Assembly (NCBI RefSeq): GCF_000620165.1
Contig: NZ_JHVN01000006.1
Coordinates: 124,001-188,000, forward strand
From: Anoxybacillus tepidamans PS2
Lineage (GTDB): Bacteria; Bacillota; Bacilli; Bacillales; Anoxybacillaceae
Direction: 5' to 3'
DNA: 64,000 nt
The notes beneath the pieces were generated by a model that saw only the letters and a program-made list of their open reading frames with translations, had not been told where the DNA came from and did not search any database. The stretch's first letter is position 1, and each line of letters opens with the position of its first letter. A program made the translations under genes and the position numbers. Of the stretch, positions 45,014 through 53,745 are shown in pieces.

Positions 45014-46453
45014 ATGAAGCCACATTATGATGTCATTGTTGTTGGCGCTGGACCAGCGGGGATTTTTGCATGCTACGAGCTAACATTGAAGCTAAAAGGA
45101 GCAGCAGTCCTTTTAATTGACAAAGGACATGATATTTATAAACGTCATTGCCCGATTTTGCAAAAAAAGATTGAAAAATGTCCGCCGCCAGCTGGGAAAA
45201 AAGATTACGCCGGATGTGTGCCCGCTTGCTCGATCACGAATGGATTCGGCGGCGCTGGAGCCTATTCCGATGGAAAATTCAATATTACAAGCGAATTTGG
45301 CGGCTGGATGACGGATTATTTACCTGCTTCGACCGTTCTTGAATTGATTCGCTATGTTGATGATATTAATTTGAAGCATGGAGCGACACCGTTGATCACC
45401 GATCCGACGACGGAGAAAGTGAAAGAAATTGAGCGGCGCGCCTATGCGGCTGGTTTGAAGCTGTTAAGGGCGAACGTTCGTCATTTAGGAACGGAGCAAA
45501 ACTTAGAAATTTTGAAAAGTATTTATGAGTATTTGCGTGAACGAATCGATATGGCCTTCCAAACAGAAGTTGACGACTTGCTTACGGAAAGAGGAGAGGA
45601 AGGCCATGTCGTTAAAGGAGTCATTTTAAAAGGCGGCGATATTATAACGGCGGAAAAAGTAGTCGTGGCTCCGGGCCGCGACGGTTCAGCATGGCTTACA
45701 AAAGTGTTAAAAAAGCGCCGCCTTCGCATGATTAACAACCAAGTGGACATCGGCGTGCGCGTGGAAACGTCGAATATCGTGATGGAAGAAATTAATGAAC
45801 ATCTATACGAAGGAAAGTTTATTTTCAACACATCCGTCGGCACGCAAGTTCGGACATTTTGCAGTAATCCGTCTGGACATGTGGTTGTTGAAAATCACTC
45901 CGGTATTATGCTTGCGAATGGCCATGCTTACAAAGATCCAAAGCTTGGTAGCAGCAATACGAACTTTGCACTGCTTGTATCCCATAAATTTTCGGAGCCG
46001 TTCGATAAGCCGAATGAATATGCGCATGAAATTTCTCGGCTTGCCAACGCCTTATCAAACGGCGGGATCATTGTGCAAAAATACGGTGATATTCTAAAGG
46101 GAAGACGCTCGACAGAAAAGCGCATTAAGGAAGGATTTGTCGAACCGACGTTAAAGGAAGCTGTCCCAGGTGATTTAGGCCTTGTACTTCCATATAACAC
46201 GATGAAAAGCTTAATTGAAATGACCGAAGCGCTTAATCATGTAACGCCGGGGATTGCCTCGGAACACACGTTATTCTATGGAGTCGAGGCGAAATTTTAC
46301 TCAGCGCGTCCGAAGCTGAACGACCGTTTTGAAACGGAAATTGCCGGCCTTTATGTCGGCGGTGACGGCGCAGGGATTACGCGCGGTCTTGCGCAGGCGA
46401 GTGCATGCGGTGTATGGATCGCTCGTGACATTGTGGAAAAATTAACGAAATAA
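45014..46453 (+). CDS. FAD-dependent oxidoreductase of the NAD(P)/FAD family
   Basis: 479 residues. N-terminal FAD Rossmann motif VIVVGAGPAGIFACYEL. A Cys-rich stretch follows (RHCPILQKKIEKCPPP...YAGCVPACSITNGFGGAGAYSDGKF), then a C-terminal FAD segment LYVGGDGAGITRGLAQASACG. This matches large conserved FAD proteins of unknown substrate found in many Firmicutes. The Cys cluster may be redox active. ATG 45014 follows GGGGG; the longer frame from 44948 has no better SD. Stands alone with a terminator. Confidence 0.85.
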   Translation: MKPHYDVIVVGAGPAGIFACYELTLKLKGAAVLLIDKGHDIYKRHCPILQKKIEKCPPPAGKKDYAGCVPACSITNGFGGAGAYSDGKFNITSEFGGWMTDYLPASTVLELIRYVDDINLKHGATPLITDPTTEKVKEIERRAYAAGLKLLRANVRHLGTEQNLEILKSIYEYLRERIDMAFQTEVDDLLTERGEEGHVVKGVILKGGDIITAEKVVVAPGRDGSAWLTKVLKKRRLRMINNQVDIGVRVETSNIVMEEINEHLYEGKFIFNTSVGTQVRTFCSNPSGHVVVENHSGIMLANGHAYKDPKLGSSNTNFALLVSHKFSEPFDKPNEYAHEISRLANALSNGGIIVQKYGDILKGRRSTEKRIKEGFVEPTLKEAVPGDLGLVLPYNTMKSLIEMTEALNHVTPGIASEHTLFYGVEAKFYSARPKLNDRFETEIAGLYVGGDGAGITRGLAQASACGVWIARDIVEKLTK

Positions 46454-46454
46454 C

Positions 46455-46484
46455 AAGGATGAGAGACGCTCATCCTCTTTTTTA
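46455..46484 (+). terminator. Terminator of the FAD protein gene
   Basis: AGGATGAG pairs with CTCATCCT, followed by a T run. Confidence 0.85.
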
Positions 46485-46514
46485 TGATTTTAGTAAACTT
46501 TATTTTAAAATAGG

Positions 46515-46544
46515 TTGACATTTTGTTACTCTTTGCCATACGAT
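46515..46544 (+). promoter_or_regulatory. Promoter of bioB
   Basis: TTGACA (46515-46520), 18 bases, TACGAT (46539-46544). TTGTTAC in the spacer and GTAATCA downstream are only a weak dyad, so a BirA operator is not claimed. Confidence 0.6.
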
Positions 46545-46576
46545 AAATGTAATCAGATGGAAAGGGGAGAGAGAAG

Positions 46577-47569
46577 ATGCAAAATTGGATTGAATTGGCT
46601 GAGCGCGTTTTAGAAGGACATGAGTTAACAGATGAAGAAGGAATGGAGATCCTTAATTGTCCGGATGAAGAGTTGCTTATACTGATGCAGGGGGCTTACA
46701 ATATTCGCAGAGCCTACTACGGAAATAAAGTCAAGCTGAACATGATTATTAACGCCAAATCAGGGCTATGTCCAGAAAACTGTGGATATTGTTCGCAGTC
46801 ATCGATCTCAAACGCGCCTGTCAAAACGTATAAAATGGTCGACAAGGAAACTCTCATTCGCGGCGCGGAAGAGGCACACCGCTTACAAGTTGGCACATAT
46901 TGCATCGTTGCAAGCGGCCGCGGGCCAAGCGACAAAGAAATCGATACGGTCGTTTCCGCAGTTAAAGAAATTAAGGAACGATTTGGACTTAAAATATGTG
47001 CTTGTCTAGGTATTTTAAAACCAGAACAAGCCGTTCGCCTAAAAGAAGCAGGCGTCGACCGCTACAATCACAACATTAATACGTCAAAAGAGCACCATCC
47101 AAATATTACGACATCGCATACATACGATGACCGTGTTCAAACGGTACAAACGGTCAAACAAGCCGGCATTTCCCCTTGTTCGGGTGTCATTATCGGCATG
47201 AGGGAAACAAAGCAAGATGTTATTAATATGGCGCGCAGTTTGCGAGTCCTCGATGCCGATTCGATTCCAGTAAATTTTTTACATGCAATTGATGGCACAC
47301 CGCTTGCGGGGACCAATGAGCTCGACCCGCGCTATTGTTTAAAAGTGCTTGCGCTGTTTCGCTACATGAACCCAACAAAAGAAATTCGCATTTCCGGCGG
47401 ACGAGAAGTCAACTTGCGTTCGCTTCAGCCGCTTGGTTTATATGCGGCGAATTCCATCTTTGTTGGCGATTATTTAACAACGGCTGGCCAAGAAAAGTCA
47501 GAAGACTATCGGATGCTTGAAGATCTCGGGTTTGAAATTGACTTTGCCCAACCTCAGCCCGTCTGTTAA
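46577..47569 (+). CDS. bioB: Biotin synthase
   Basis: 330 residues, radical SAM enzyme inserting sulfur into dethiobiotin. The 4Fe-4S motif CPENCGYC gives Cys65, Cys69 and Cys72. The [2Fe-2S] ligands are in the expected later segments (ACLG, PCSG) with the Arg in IRISGGREVNLR. SD GGGGAGAG precedes ATG 46577. No other biotin gene is next to it here, so bioB is separate from any bioA/F/D cluster in this window. Confidence 0.96.
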   Translation: MQNWIELAERVLEGHELTDEEGMEILNCPDEELLILMQGAYNIRRAYYGNKVKLNMIINAKSGLCPENCGYCSQSSISNAPVKTYKMVDKETLIRGAEEAHRLQVGTYCIVASGRGPSDKEIDTVVSAVKEIKERFGLKICACLGILKPEQAVRLKEAGVDRYNHNINTSKEHHPNITTSHTYDDRVQTVQTVKQAGISPCSGVIIGMRETKQDVINMARSLRVLDADSIPVNFLHAIDGTPLAGTNELDPRYCLKVLALFRYMNPTKEIRISGGREVNLRSLQPLGLYAANSIFVGDYLTTAGQEKSEDYRMLEDLGFEIDFAQPQPVC

Positions 47570-47606
47570 CAAAAACTGCTTCCCGTTTATCGGGGGCGGT
47601 TTTTGT
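47568..47606 (+). terminator. Terminator of bioB
   Basis: AAAAACTGCTTCCCG pairs with CGGGGGCGGTTTTT. Confidence 0.8.
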
Positions 47607-47675
47607 ATTTTATGAATCAAAATGGAAGGAACGAACGACAATAAGTTTGAACGATATGATAAAGGAAGTGAAGCG

Positions 47676-48593
47676 ATGGAAGTGTATGAGTGTATTATTG
47701 TCGGGGGAGGCATTGCCGGACTGCAAGCTGCGATTCAACTTGGCCGCTACCGCCATCGCGTTCTAGTGATTGATTCAAACAGTGGGCGTTCCACCCTTTG
47801 TCGCGCATATCATAATTTGCTTGGCTGGCCGGAGGGAATAAGCGGGGAAGTGCTGCGCGAACGTGGGAGACAGCAGGCGGAAGCGCTCGATGTTCGTTTT
47901 ATTACCGATGAGGTGGTCGCTGCATCGAAACAAGGGGAAACGTTTCGTCTTATCGGGAAAACAGGGGAAGTGTATGAAGCAAAGCGAATATTGTTAGCTA
48001 CTGGCGTCAAAGACCGCATTCCTCCGATTCCGAATCTTATTCCATGTTTAGGAACAAGCATTTATGTTTGTCCCGATTGTGACGGATATGAAGTTACAAA
48101 TAAAAAGGTCATTGTGCTTGGTGCAGGAAAAACAGGCGCGAATATGGCGTTGACGCTGCTTTACTGGACGCGCGACATTACATATGTCAACCATGAAGGT
48201 GAACCGTTGTCTGAAGAAATCGAGCGAAAATTGCAGGAACAAGGTATTGTCTATATTTACGAGCCGATTGAATCGGTGTTGGTAAAGCAAGGGCCCCTTT
48301 TTTGTGGCGTTCGTTTGCAAAGCGGCACAGAGCTGTCTGGCGAACGAGGATTTATCGCGTTTGGCAATAATCAAGTGAATACTGATTTGGCGAAACAACT
48401 TGGTGTTGAGCGGCTTGAAAACAAGCATATTCCAACAGATGCAAGAACGAAACAGACGAATGTTCCTACCATATGGGCAGCGGGTGATATTGGCGTTCAT
48501 TCCGAACAAGTAGCAATTGCAATGGGAGAAGGAGCACAAGCGGCCATTTGGATTCATAAAAGCATTATGGCGGAAAAGAAAAAGCGGACCTAG
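47676..48593 (+). CDS. Thioredoxin reductase-like flavoprotein
   Basis: 305 residues. FAD motif CIIVGGGIAGLQAAIQLGR, NAD(P) motif VIVLGAGKTGANMAL and a redox pair C132-P-D-C135 followed by DGYE, as in thioredoxin-reductase-type pyridine nucleotide-disulfide oxidoreductases. C-terminal FAD segment TIWAAGDIGVHSEQ. It may reduce a thioredoxin-like partner not encoded next to it, or act as an independent oxidoreductase. ATG 47676 follows AAAGGAAG; the frame extends upstream without an SD. Confidence 0.85.
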   Translation: MEVYECIIVGGGIAGLQAAIQLGRYRHRVLVIDSNSGRSTLCRAYHNLLGWPEGISGEVLRERGRQQAEALDVRFITDEVVAASKQGETFRLIGKTGEVYEAKRILLATGVKDRIPPIPNLIPCLGTSIYVCPDCDGYEVTNKKVIVLGAGKTGANMALTLLYWTRDITYVNHEGEPLSEEIERKLQEQGIVYIYEPIESVLVKQGPLFCGVRLQSGTELSGERGFIAFGNNQVNTDLAKQLGVERLENKHIPTDARTKQTNVPTIWAAGDIGVHSEQVAIAMGEGAQAAIWIHKSIMAEKKKRT

Positions 48594-48614
48594 TACAGTA
48601 GGTTCGCTTTTTTC
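48579..48614 (+). terminator. Terminator of the flavoprotein gene
   Basis: AAAAAGCGGACCTA pairs with TAGGTTCGCTTTTTT; the stop codon TAG is in the 5' arm. Confidence 0.85.
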
Positions 48615-48712
48615 AAGTTGTATGAGGAGAAATGCCCCCGCTTTTCTTTTCATGAAAAAGTTATTGTTTGCATAATATCTCAATACAGAGAAAGAAAAGG
48701 GGGAAGCAAGCG

Positions 48713-50092
48713 ATGGCGCCCACATATCTCATTAAACCGCATCTAAAGCGTACATATCCGACCGTACAATATGCGAAAGGGATCTATGTGTATGATACAA
48801 ATGGAAAAAAATATATAGACGGCTGCTCCGGAGCGGTCACCGCCAACCTTGGGCACGGTGTCCAAGAAATTATCGATGCGATGAACGAACAGGCGTCGAA
48901 GGTCGCATTCGTCTATCGTTCACAGTTTACGAGTGAAGCAGCGGAAGCATTGGCGGAAGCGCTAGATGAACGAGTCAGCGGCGGCAGCGGCAGCCATTAT
49001 TGGACATTTCTTGTCAACAGCGGCTCTGAGGCTACAGAAACGGCGATGAAAATCGCTATTCAATATTGGCAAGAGAGAGGAAGGAAAGGAAAGAATAAAA
49101 TTTTATCGCGATGGTTAAGCTACCACGGCATTACATTAGGGGCGCTTTCGATGTCTGGGCATTCGGCGAGAAGGGCGCGTTTTGTGCCGTTGCTTGAAGA
49201 TTTTCCGGCAGTGTCGCCTCCGTATTGCTATCGCTGTCCGTACCATTTAACCTTCCCTTCCTGTCAATGGCGCTGCGCGGATGAACTCGAGGAAGCAATT
49301 GTTCGCATCGGCGCGGAGCACATTGCTGCATTTATTGCCGAGCCAATTATTGGAGCGGCAGGAGCAGCGCTTACTCCGCCAAAAGGGTATTATGAGCGCA
49401 TTCGCGAGATTTGCCAGCGGCACGAGATTTTATTTATTGCTGATGAAGTGATGACCGGGCTCGGTCGAACGGGGAAAATGATGGGGCTTGATCATTGGCA
49501 AGTGAAAGCGGATATCGTTACTCTTGGCAAAGGATTAGGAGCTGGATATACGCCGATTGCCGCCACGCTCGTAAGCGAACACATCATCGCACCGATTTTA
49601 CAAGGATCGGCAGTGGTGATGAGCGGTCATACATTAAGCGCGAATCCGCTCTCGGCTGCCGTAGCGCTAACAGTACTTCAATATATAGATGCCCATCATC
49701 TCGTGCAAAATGCTAGCGAGATGGGAAGTTATTTATTTGCCAAACTGAAAAACTTGCAAAAAAAGTTTTCATGGATCGGTGATGTTCGCGGCAAAGGACT
49801 GTTGCTCGGTATCGAATTTACTTTGCCGAATACAAATGCGATGGTTCCGAGTCATCTTTCGTTTACGGATATTGTTGTTACAAAAGCACAAGAACACGGA
49901 TTGCTCGTCTATCCGTCCGCTTCAGGCAACGGAAAGGACGGCGCCGCCATTATCATCGCGCCGCCGCTTACGATTGAGCGCGGTCAAATCGACGAATTAG
50001 TGCAGGTGCTTGAGCAGACGTTTTTTGATATTGAACAGCACTTGCCGAATGAGATGAAAGGAAATGATGGCAATGACAATAGCCGGGAATGA
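48713..50092 (+). CDS. yodT: Class III PLP aminotransferase YodT
   Basis: 459 residues, omega/beta-amino acid type. N-terminal PYIDGCSGAVTANLGHG-like segment, SGSEATETAMKIA, the PLP aspartate in ADEVMTGLGRTG and the Schiff-base Lys in TLGKGLGAGY. First gene of the yodT-S-R-Q-P-kamA operon. In B. subtilis this operon is under sigma-E; weak sigma-E-like sequence (ATACA near 48683) is seen but is not decisive. Probably transaminates a product of lysine breakdown. ATG 48713 has AAGGGGG upstream. It overlaps yodS. Confidence 0.88.
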   Translation: MAPTYLIKPHLKRTYPTVQYAKGIYVYDTNGKKYIDGCSGAVTANLGHGVQEIIDAMNEQASKVAFVYRSQFTSEAAEALAEALDERVSGGSGSHYWTFLVNSGSEATETAMKIAIQYWQERGRKGKNKILSRWLSYHGITLGALSMSGHSARRARFVPLLEDFPAVSPPYCYRCPYHLTFPSCQWRCADELEEAIVRIGAEHIAAFIAEPIIGAAGAALTPPKGYYERIREICQRHEILFIADEVMTGLGRTGKMMGLDHWQVKADIVTLGKGLGAGYTPIAATLVSEHIIAPILQGSAVVMSGHTLSANPLSAAVALTVLQYIDAHHLVQNASEMGSYLFAKLKNLQKKFSWIGDVRGKGLLLGIEFTLPNTNAMVPSHLSFTDIVVTKAQEHGLLVYPSASGNGKDGAAIIIAPPLTIERGQIDELVQVLEQTFFDIEQHLPNEMKGNDGNDNSRE

Positions 50093-50774
50093 GTATGGAA
50101 AAATCATTTCTATTGAACAGGCGATCGAACATATTACAGATGGCTGTACGATGATGGTTGGAGGTTTTGGCGGCGTCGGTTCTCCCCCATCTCTTCTTCA
50201 AGCGGTTTTCGAGAAGGGAGTAAAGCAGCTGACGCTGATTTGCAACGATACGGCCTTCCCTCATATCGGCGTCGGTCCATTAGTGCGGGAGGAAAGAGTA
50301 AAAAAAGCGATCGTATCACATATTGGCTCCAATCCAATTGCTGGGAAGCTATTAAACGAGGGAAAGTTGGAAGTCGAATTTTGCCCGCAAGGCGTCCTTG
50401 TTGAGCGCATTCGCGCGGGGGGAGCAGGACTCGGAGGCATTCTTGTTGATATCGGCGTTGATCACGAGTGGTTGGCCAAAGGAAAGCGAATCATTGAAGT
50501 GGACGGAAAGCGCTTTCTTTTGGAACTCCCGCTTACTGCTGATGTTTCGCTTGTGCATGCCAAAAAAGCGGACCCATTTGGCAATCTCGTTTATGATAAA
50601 AGCGCTCGCAATACGAATCCGCTCGTAGCGATGGCGGGGGCGATCACGATTGCGGAAGTGGAAGAAATTGTCCCGCTTGGCGAGCTTGATCCCGAGGAAA
50701 TTGTGACGCCGGGAATTTTTGTTCAATATATTGTGCAAAGCAGCGGGGTGAATTGGAAATGGATATGGGAATAA
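50067..50774 (+). CDS. yodS: CoA-transferase subunit A YodS
   Basis: About 235 residues. Class I CoA-transferase alpha signature TMMVGGFGGVGSPPSLL and the C-terminal GNLVYDKSARNTNPLVAMAGA segment. With YodR it should move CoA between an acyl donor such as succinyl- or acetoacetyl-CoA and a keto or beta-amino acid. Three in-frame ATGs cluster at 50064, 50067 and 50073 after AAAGGA; the second has the best spacing. Overlaps yodT by about 26 bases. Confidence 0.88.
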   Translation: MAMTIAGNEYGKIISIEQAIEHITDGCTMMVGGFGGVGSPPSLLQAVFEKGVKQLTLICNDTAFPHIGVGPLVREERVKKAIVSHIGSNPIAGKLLNEGKLEVEFCPQGVLVERIRAGGAGLGGILVDIGVDHEWLAKGKRIIEVDGKRFLLELPLTADVSLVHAKKADPFGNLVYDKSARNTNPLVAMAGAITIAEVEEIVPLGELDPEEIVTPGIFVQYIVQSSGVNWKWIWE

Positions 50775-51415
50775 GAGAGCGCATCGCCAGACGGGCTGCT
50801 CAAGAGTTAAAAGAAGGAATGATCGTCAACCTTGGCATCGGCATTCCATCGCTGATTCCAAACTACTTGCCATCGGATATGACGATCATGTTTCAAGCGG
50901 AAAACGGCATTTTGGGACTTGGAAAAAGCCCGGAAAAAGGAGAAGAAGATGCGAATCTTTGCAATGCGGCTGGCTATCCTGTTACCCTTACAAAAGGCGC
51001 CTCCTATTTCGATAGTGCCACTGCCTTTGCGATGATTCGCAAAGGATTAATTGATGTGACGGTGCTTGGAGGATTACAAGTGAGCGAAAAAGGGGATTTG
51101 GCAAACTGGATGGTCCCTGGCAAACGTGTTCCCGGTGTAGGTGGAGGAATGGAACTTGCACAAAAAACAAAAAAGGTGATTGTTGTTATGAGCCACGTCA
51201 ATAAAGATGGCGAACCGAAAATTGTCACTGCATGTTCTTTGCCATTGACTGCCCGGCGCTGTGTAGATTTGATTATCACTGACCGAGCTGTTATTGAAGT
51301 GACAAATCAGGGGCTACTATTAACGGAGGTCATGTCTCCTTACGATGTGGAGGATGTTGTTTCTCATACTGGTGCTCCTTTACGCATCGCCCGCACGTTA
51401 AAACGAATCGAGTAG
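50759..51415 (+). CDS. yodR: CoA-transferase subunit B YodR
   Basis: About 218 residues. Beta-subunit signature: [15 protein letters not shown] and the catalytic Glu in [10 protein letters not shown], which forms the glutamyl-CoA intermediate. ATG 50759 lies nine bases after GGGGTGA; a TTG at 50753 is too close. It overlaps yodS by 16 bases. Together the subunits give a complete class I CoA-transferase. Confidence 0.9.
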   Translation: MDMGIRERIARRAAQELKEGMIVNLGIGIPSLIPNYLPSDMTIMFQAENGILGLGKSPEKGEEDANLCNAAGYPVTLTKGASYFDSATAFAMIRKGLIDVTVLGGLQVSEKGDLANWMVPGKRVPGVGGGMELAQKTKKVIVVMSHVNKDGEPKIVTACSLPLTARRCVDLIITDRAVIEVTNQGLLLTEVMSPYDVEDVVSHTGAPLRIARTLKRIE

Positions 51416-51429
51416 AAAGAGGTGGAAGA

Positions 51430-52701
51430 ATGGAAGATATGCAGATTCAGCTTCGTAAGTGGCTAACAAAACATCGAAATGATGGTATCGAATTGTTAAC
51501 GAGACTTGTTCAGGAGTCAAGCACGCAAGGAAACGAAGCAACAGCTCAAGCGCTTATTATCGAAAAATGCCGCCAATTGCAGCTAGAACTGGACATATGG
51601 GAGCCAGAGATGGAAAGGATGAAACATCATCCTTATTTTGTCTCATCGCGCGCGACATTTGCCAATAGCCCGAATATTGTCGCTGTCTGGAAAGGAACAG
51701 GGGGAGGCCGTTCTGTCATTTTAAATAGCCACATCGATGTCGTACCTGAGGGAGATATGCAGCAATGGGAAGAAGACCCGTATAGCGGAATGCTAAAAGA
51801 CGGAAAATTGTACGGTCGCGGTGCCTCGGATATGAAAGGTGGAACAGTGTCGCTTCTATTAGCCATTGAAGCGTTGCAATCGCTCGGCATCCGTTTAAAG
51901 GGCGATGTCATTTTTCAAAGCGTGATTGAAGAGGAAAGCGGTGGAGCCGGTACATTGGCTGCGATTTTGCGGGGATATCGGGCAGATGGAGCCATCATCC
52001 CGGAGCCTACTAATATGAAACTATTTCCAAAGCAGCAAGGTTCTCTCTGGTTTCGTCTGACGGTTCACGGGAAGTCGGCACATGGCGGTACGCGCTATGA
52101 AGGAGTGAGCGCCATTGAGAAGGCTTGGGTCGTTTTTGATCGCATCCAGCAGCTTGAGGCGGTTCGGAACGCGCGCATTCAAGATCCGCTTTATAAAAAC
52201 ATTCCGATCCCGATTCCAATCAATATAGGGACGATTCAAGGAGGAACATGGCCTTCGTCTGTGCCTGATTGCGTCGTTTTAGAAGGGCGCATGGGAGTGG
52301 CGCCGAATGAAACAATCGAGCATGCTAAGAGGGAAATGGAACAAACGATTGAAATGATGAACAAACAGGATGAATGGTTTCAAGAGAATCCGGTCGAGCT
52401 CGAGTGGTTTGGGGCCCAATGGCTGCCAAGTGCGATTGAAGAAACGCATCCGCTTATGCATACGATCATTGGCGCTTACCGGCGTGCTAAAGGTACTGAA
52501 CCGATCATTGAAGCAGCCCCGTGGGGGACGGATGGAGGATTGTTAACACAAGCAGGCGCTGTGCCAACAGTGGTGTTTGGACCAGGTACGACGGCGGTGG
52601 CCCATTATCCAAATGAATACATCGAAGTCGATCGTGTTTTTGAAGCGGCAGAGATCATTGCTTTAGCGATCGCTGATTGGTGCGGCATCGACAAAGGGTA
52701 A
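51430..52701 (+). CDS. yodQ: M20-family peptidase/deacylase YodQ
   Basis: 423 residues. Zinc site: [10 protein letters not shown] (His, Asp), [10 protein letters not shown] (Asp), catalytic Glu pair in EEESGGAG, and a late His in VAHYPNEY. Related to acetylornithine deacetylase/ArgE, so it may remove the acetyl group from N-epsilon-acetyl-beta-lysine or a related intermediate (inference from neighbours). SD AGAGGTGG precedes ATG 51430. Confidence 0.88.
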   Translation: MEDMQIQLRKWLTKHRNDGIELLTRLVQESSTQGNEATAQALIIEKCRQLQLELDIWEPEMERMKHHPYFVSSRATFANSPNIVAVWKGTGGGRSVILNSHIDVVPEGDMQQWEEDPYSGMLKDGKLYGRGASDMKGGTVSLLLAIEALQSLGIRLKGDVIFQSVIEEESGGAGTLAAILRGYRADGAIIPEPTNMKLFPKQQGSLWFRLTVHGKSAHGGTRYEGVSAIEKAWVVFDRIQQLEAVRNARIQDPLYKNIPIPIPINIGTIQGGTWPSSVPDCVVLEGRMGVAPNETIEHAKREMEQTIEMMNKQDEWFQENPVELEWFGAQWLPSAIEETHPLMHTIIGAYRRAKGTEPIIEAAPWGTDGGLLTQAGAVPTVVFGPGTTAVAHYPNEYIEVDRVFEAAEIIALAIADWCGIDKG

Positions 52702-52736
52702 CTAGCGCCTCTTTTTGAAAAGAAAGGAAGGAAGAC

Positions 52737-53576
52737 ATGGAGCAATTCATTCAAGAAGAACAATTTGTCGCTACTATTGTTTTTGATGATTTTAATGAAC
52801 GATTGCGCGTTGACGACTACCGTGGCAACATTCCGCTGCTTGTCGATTATATAAAAAACGCGGCGAAGCAGAAAAGCTACAGCAAACTGATTGTCAAAGC
52901 GAGAAGTGAGCATGTCCCGCAGTTTATCGAAAAAGGATTTCAATACGAAGGTTGGATTAAAGGATATTTTAACGGAAGCGACGCTCATTTTGTAACGTAT
53001 TATTGGACACAAGAGAGAAAAATGAGCAGCCACGTATGGACCGAGGATCAGGTGCTTGCATCGGTCCAAACGAAGCCTGTGTTGCTTTCTTTACCATCGC
53101 TTCCGGACGGTTATCATATGAGAAAGGCGAAAGAAAGCGATGCGTCCGCACTTGTAAATCTATATCGTTCGGTGTTTGCTGTTTATCCTTCGCCATTGCA
53201 TGATCTCTCGTACGTGGAAAACATTTTAAAAAAGGAGGTGATGTTCTACATCATAGAGCATGAGGGCCAAATTGTCAGCGCTGCGTCGGCGGAAGTCAAT
53301 GACGTCTACCATAATGCTGAACTGACAGATTGTGCAACATTGCCGGCTCATAGGGAACATGGGCTGATGAAGCATCTATTGCGCCATTTGGAACAGGAGC
53401 TAAAGATGAAAGGAATTTTTTGTTCGTATTCGCTTGCCCGCGCTCAATCGTACGGTATGAACGCCGCTTTTCATCAGCTTGGGTACCGCTACGGCGGCAG
53501 GCTAATAAATAACTGTTACATTTTTGAAGACTTAGAAGATATGAATATATGGATGAAGGACTTGTCAATCGTCTAG
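52737..53576 (+). CDS. yodP: Beta-lysine N-acetyltransferase YodP (AblB-like)
   Basis: 279 residues. The C-terminal GNAT domain (about 125-255) carries ATLPAHREHGLMKHLLRHLEQEL, the acetyl-CoA loop. Next to kamA, its homologue AblB acetylates beta-lysine at the epsilon amine, giving N-epsilon-acetyl-beta-lysine, an osmolyte in some archaea and bacteria. Here the degradation genes beside it suggest acetyl-beta-lysine may be metabolised. SD AAAGGAAGGAAG precedes ATG 52737. Confidence 0.88.
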   Translation: MEQFIQEEQFVATIVFDDFNERLRVDDYRGNIPLLVDYIKNAAKQKSYSKLIVKARSEHVPQFIEKGFQYEGWIKGYFNGSDAHFVTYYWTQERKMSSHVWTEDQVLASVQTKPVLLSLPSLPDGYHMRKAKESDASALVNLYRSVFAVYPSPLHDLSYVENILKKEVMFYIIEHEGQIVSAASAEVNDVYHNAELTDCATLPAHREHGLMKHLLRHLEQELKMKGIFCSYSLARAQSYGMNAAFHQLGYRYGGRLINNCYIFEDLEDMNIWMKDLSIV

Positions 53577-53598
53577 TGCGCTTTCCCATTTTTAGAAA

Positions 53599-53629
53599 AG
53601 CCTACATTCCTTTTTGGATGACTTAGGCT
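53599..53629 (+). other. Intercistronic hairpin in the yod operon
   Basis: AGCCTA(CATTCC) pairs with (GGATG)TAGGCT. No T run follows, so it is unlikely to terminate. It may protect or process the message between yodP and the kamA part. Confidence 0.45.
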
Positions 53630-53649
53630 GAATCTGATGGGGAAGCGCT

Positions 53650-53745
53650 ATGGGCGCATCGTTTGATAGACAACTAGAAAAAATGGTGAGAGAGCTAAAT
53701 CAGCAAATTCAACTTTACTATAAAGAGGGGGATTGTCACCTATGA
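53650..53745 (+). CDS. 31-residue peptide coupled to kamA
   Basis: ATG 53650 with GGGGAAG upstream to TGA 53743-53745. The stop overlaps the kamA ATG by four bases (ATGA), as in translational coupling. Product: MGASFDRQLEKMVRELNQQ then IQLYYKEGDCHL, a predicted amphipathic helix. No family recognised. Placement, SD and coupling argue for a real ORF that sets kamA translation. Confidence 0.6.
   Translation: MGASFDRQLEKMVRELNQQIQLYYKEGDCHL

Noticed and set aside
46515-46555. BirA operator at bioB
   Set aside because: TTGTTAC and GTAATCA form only a partial dyad with non-standard spacing.
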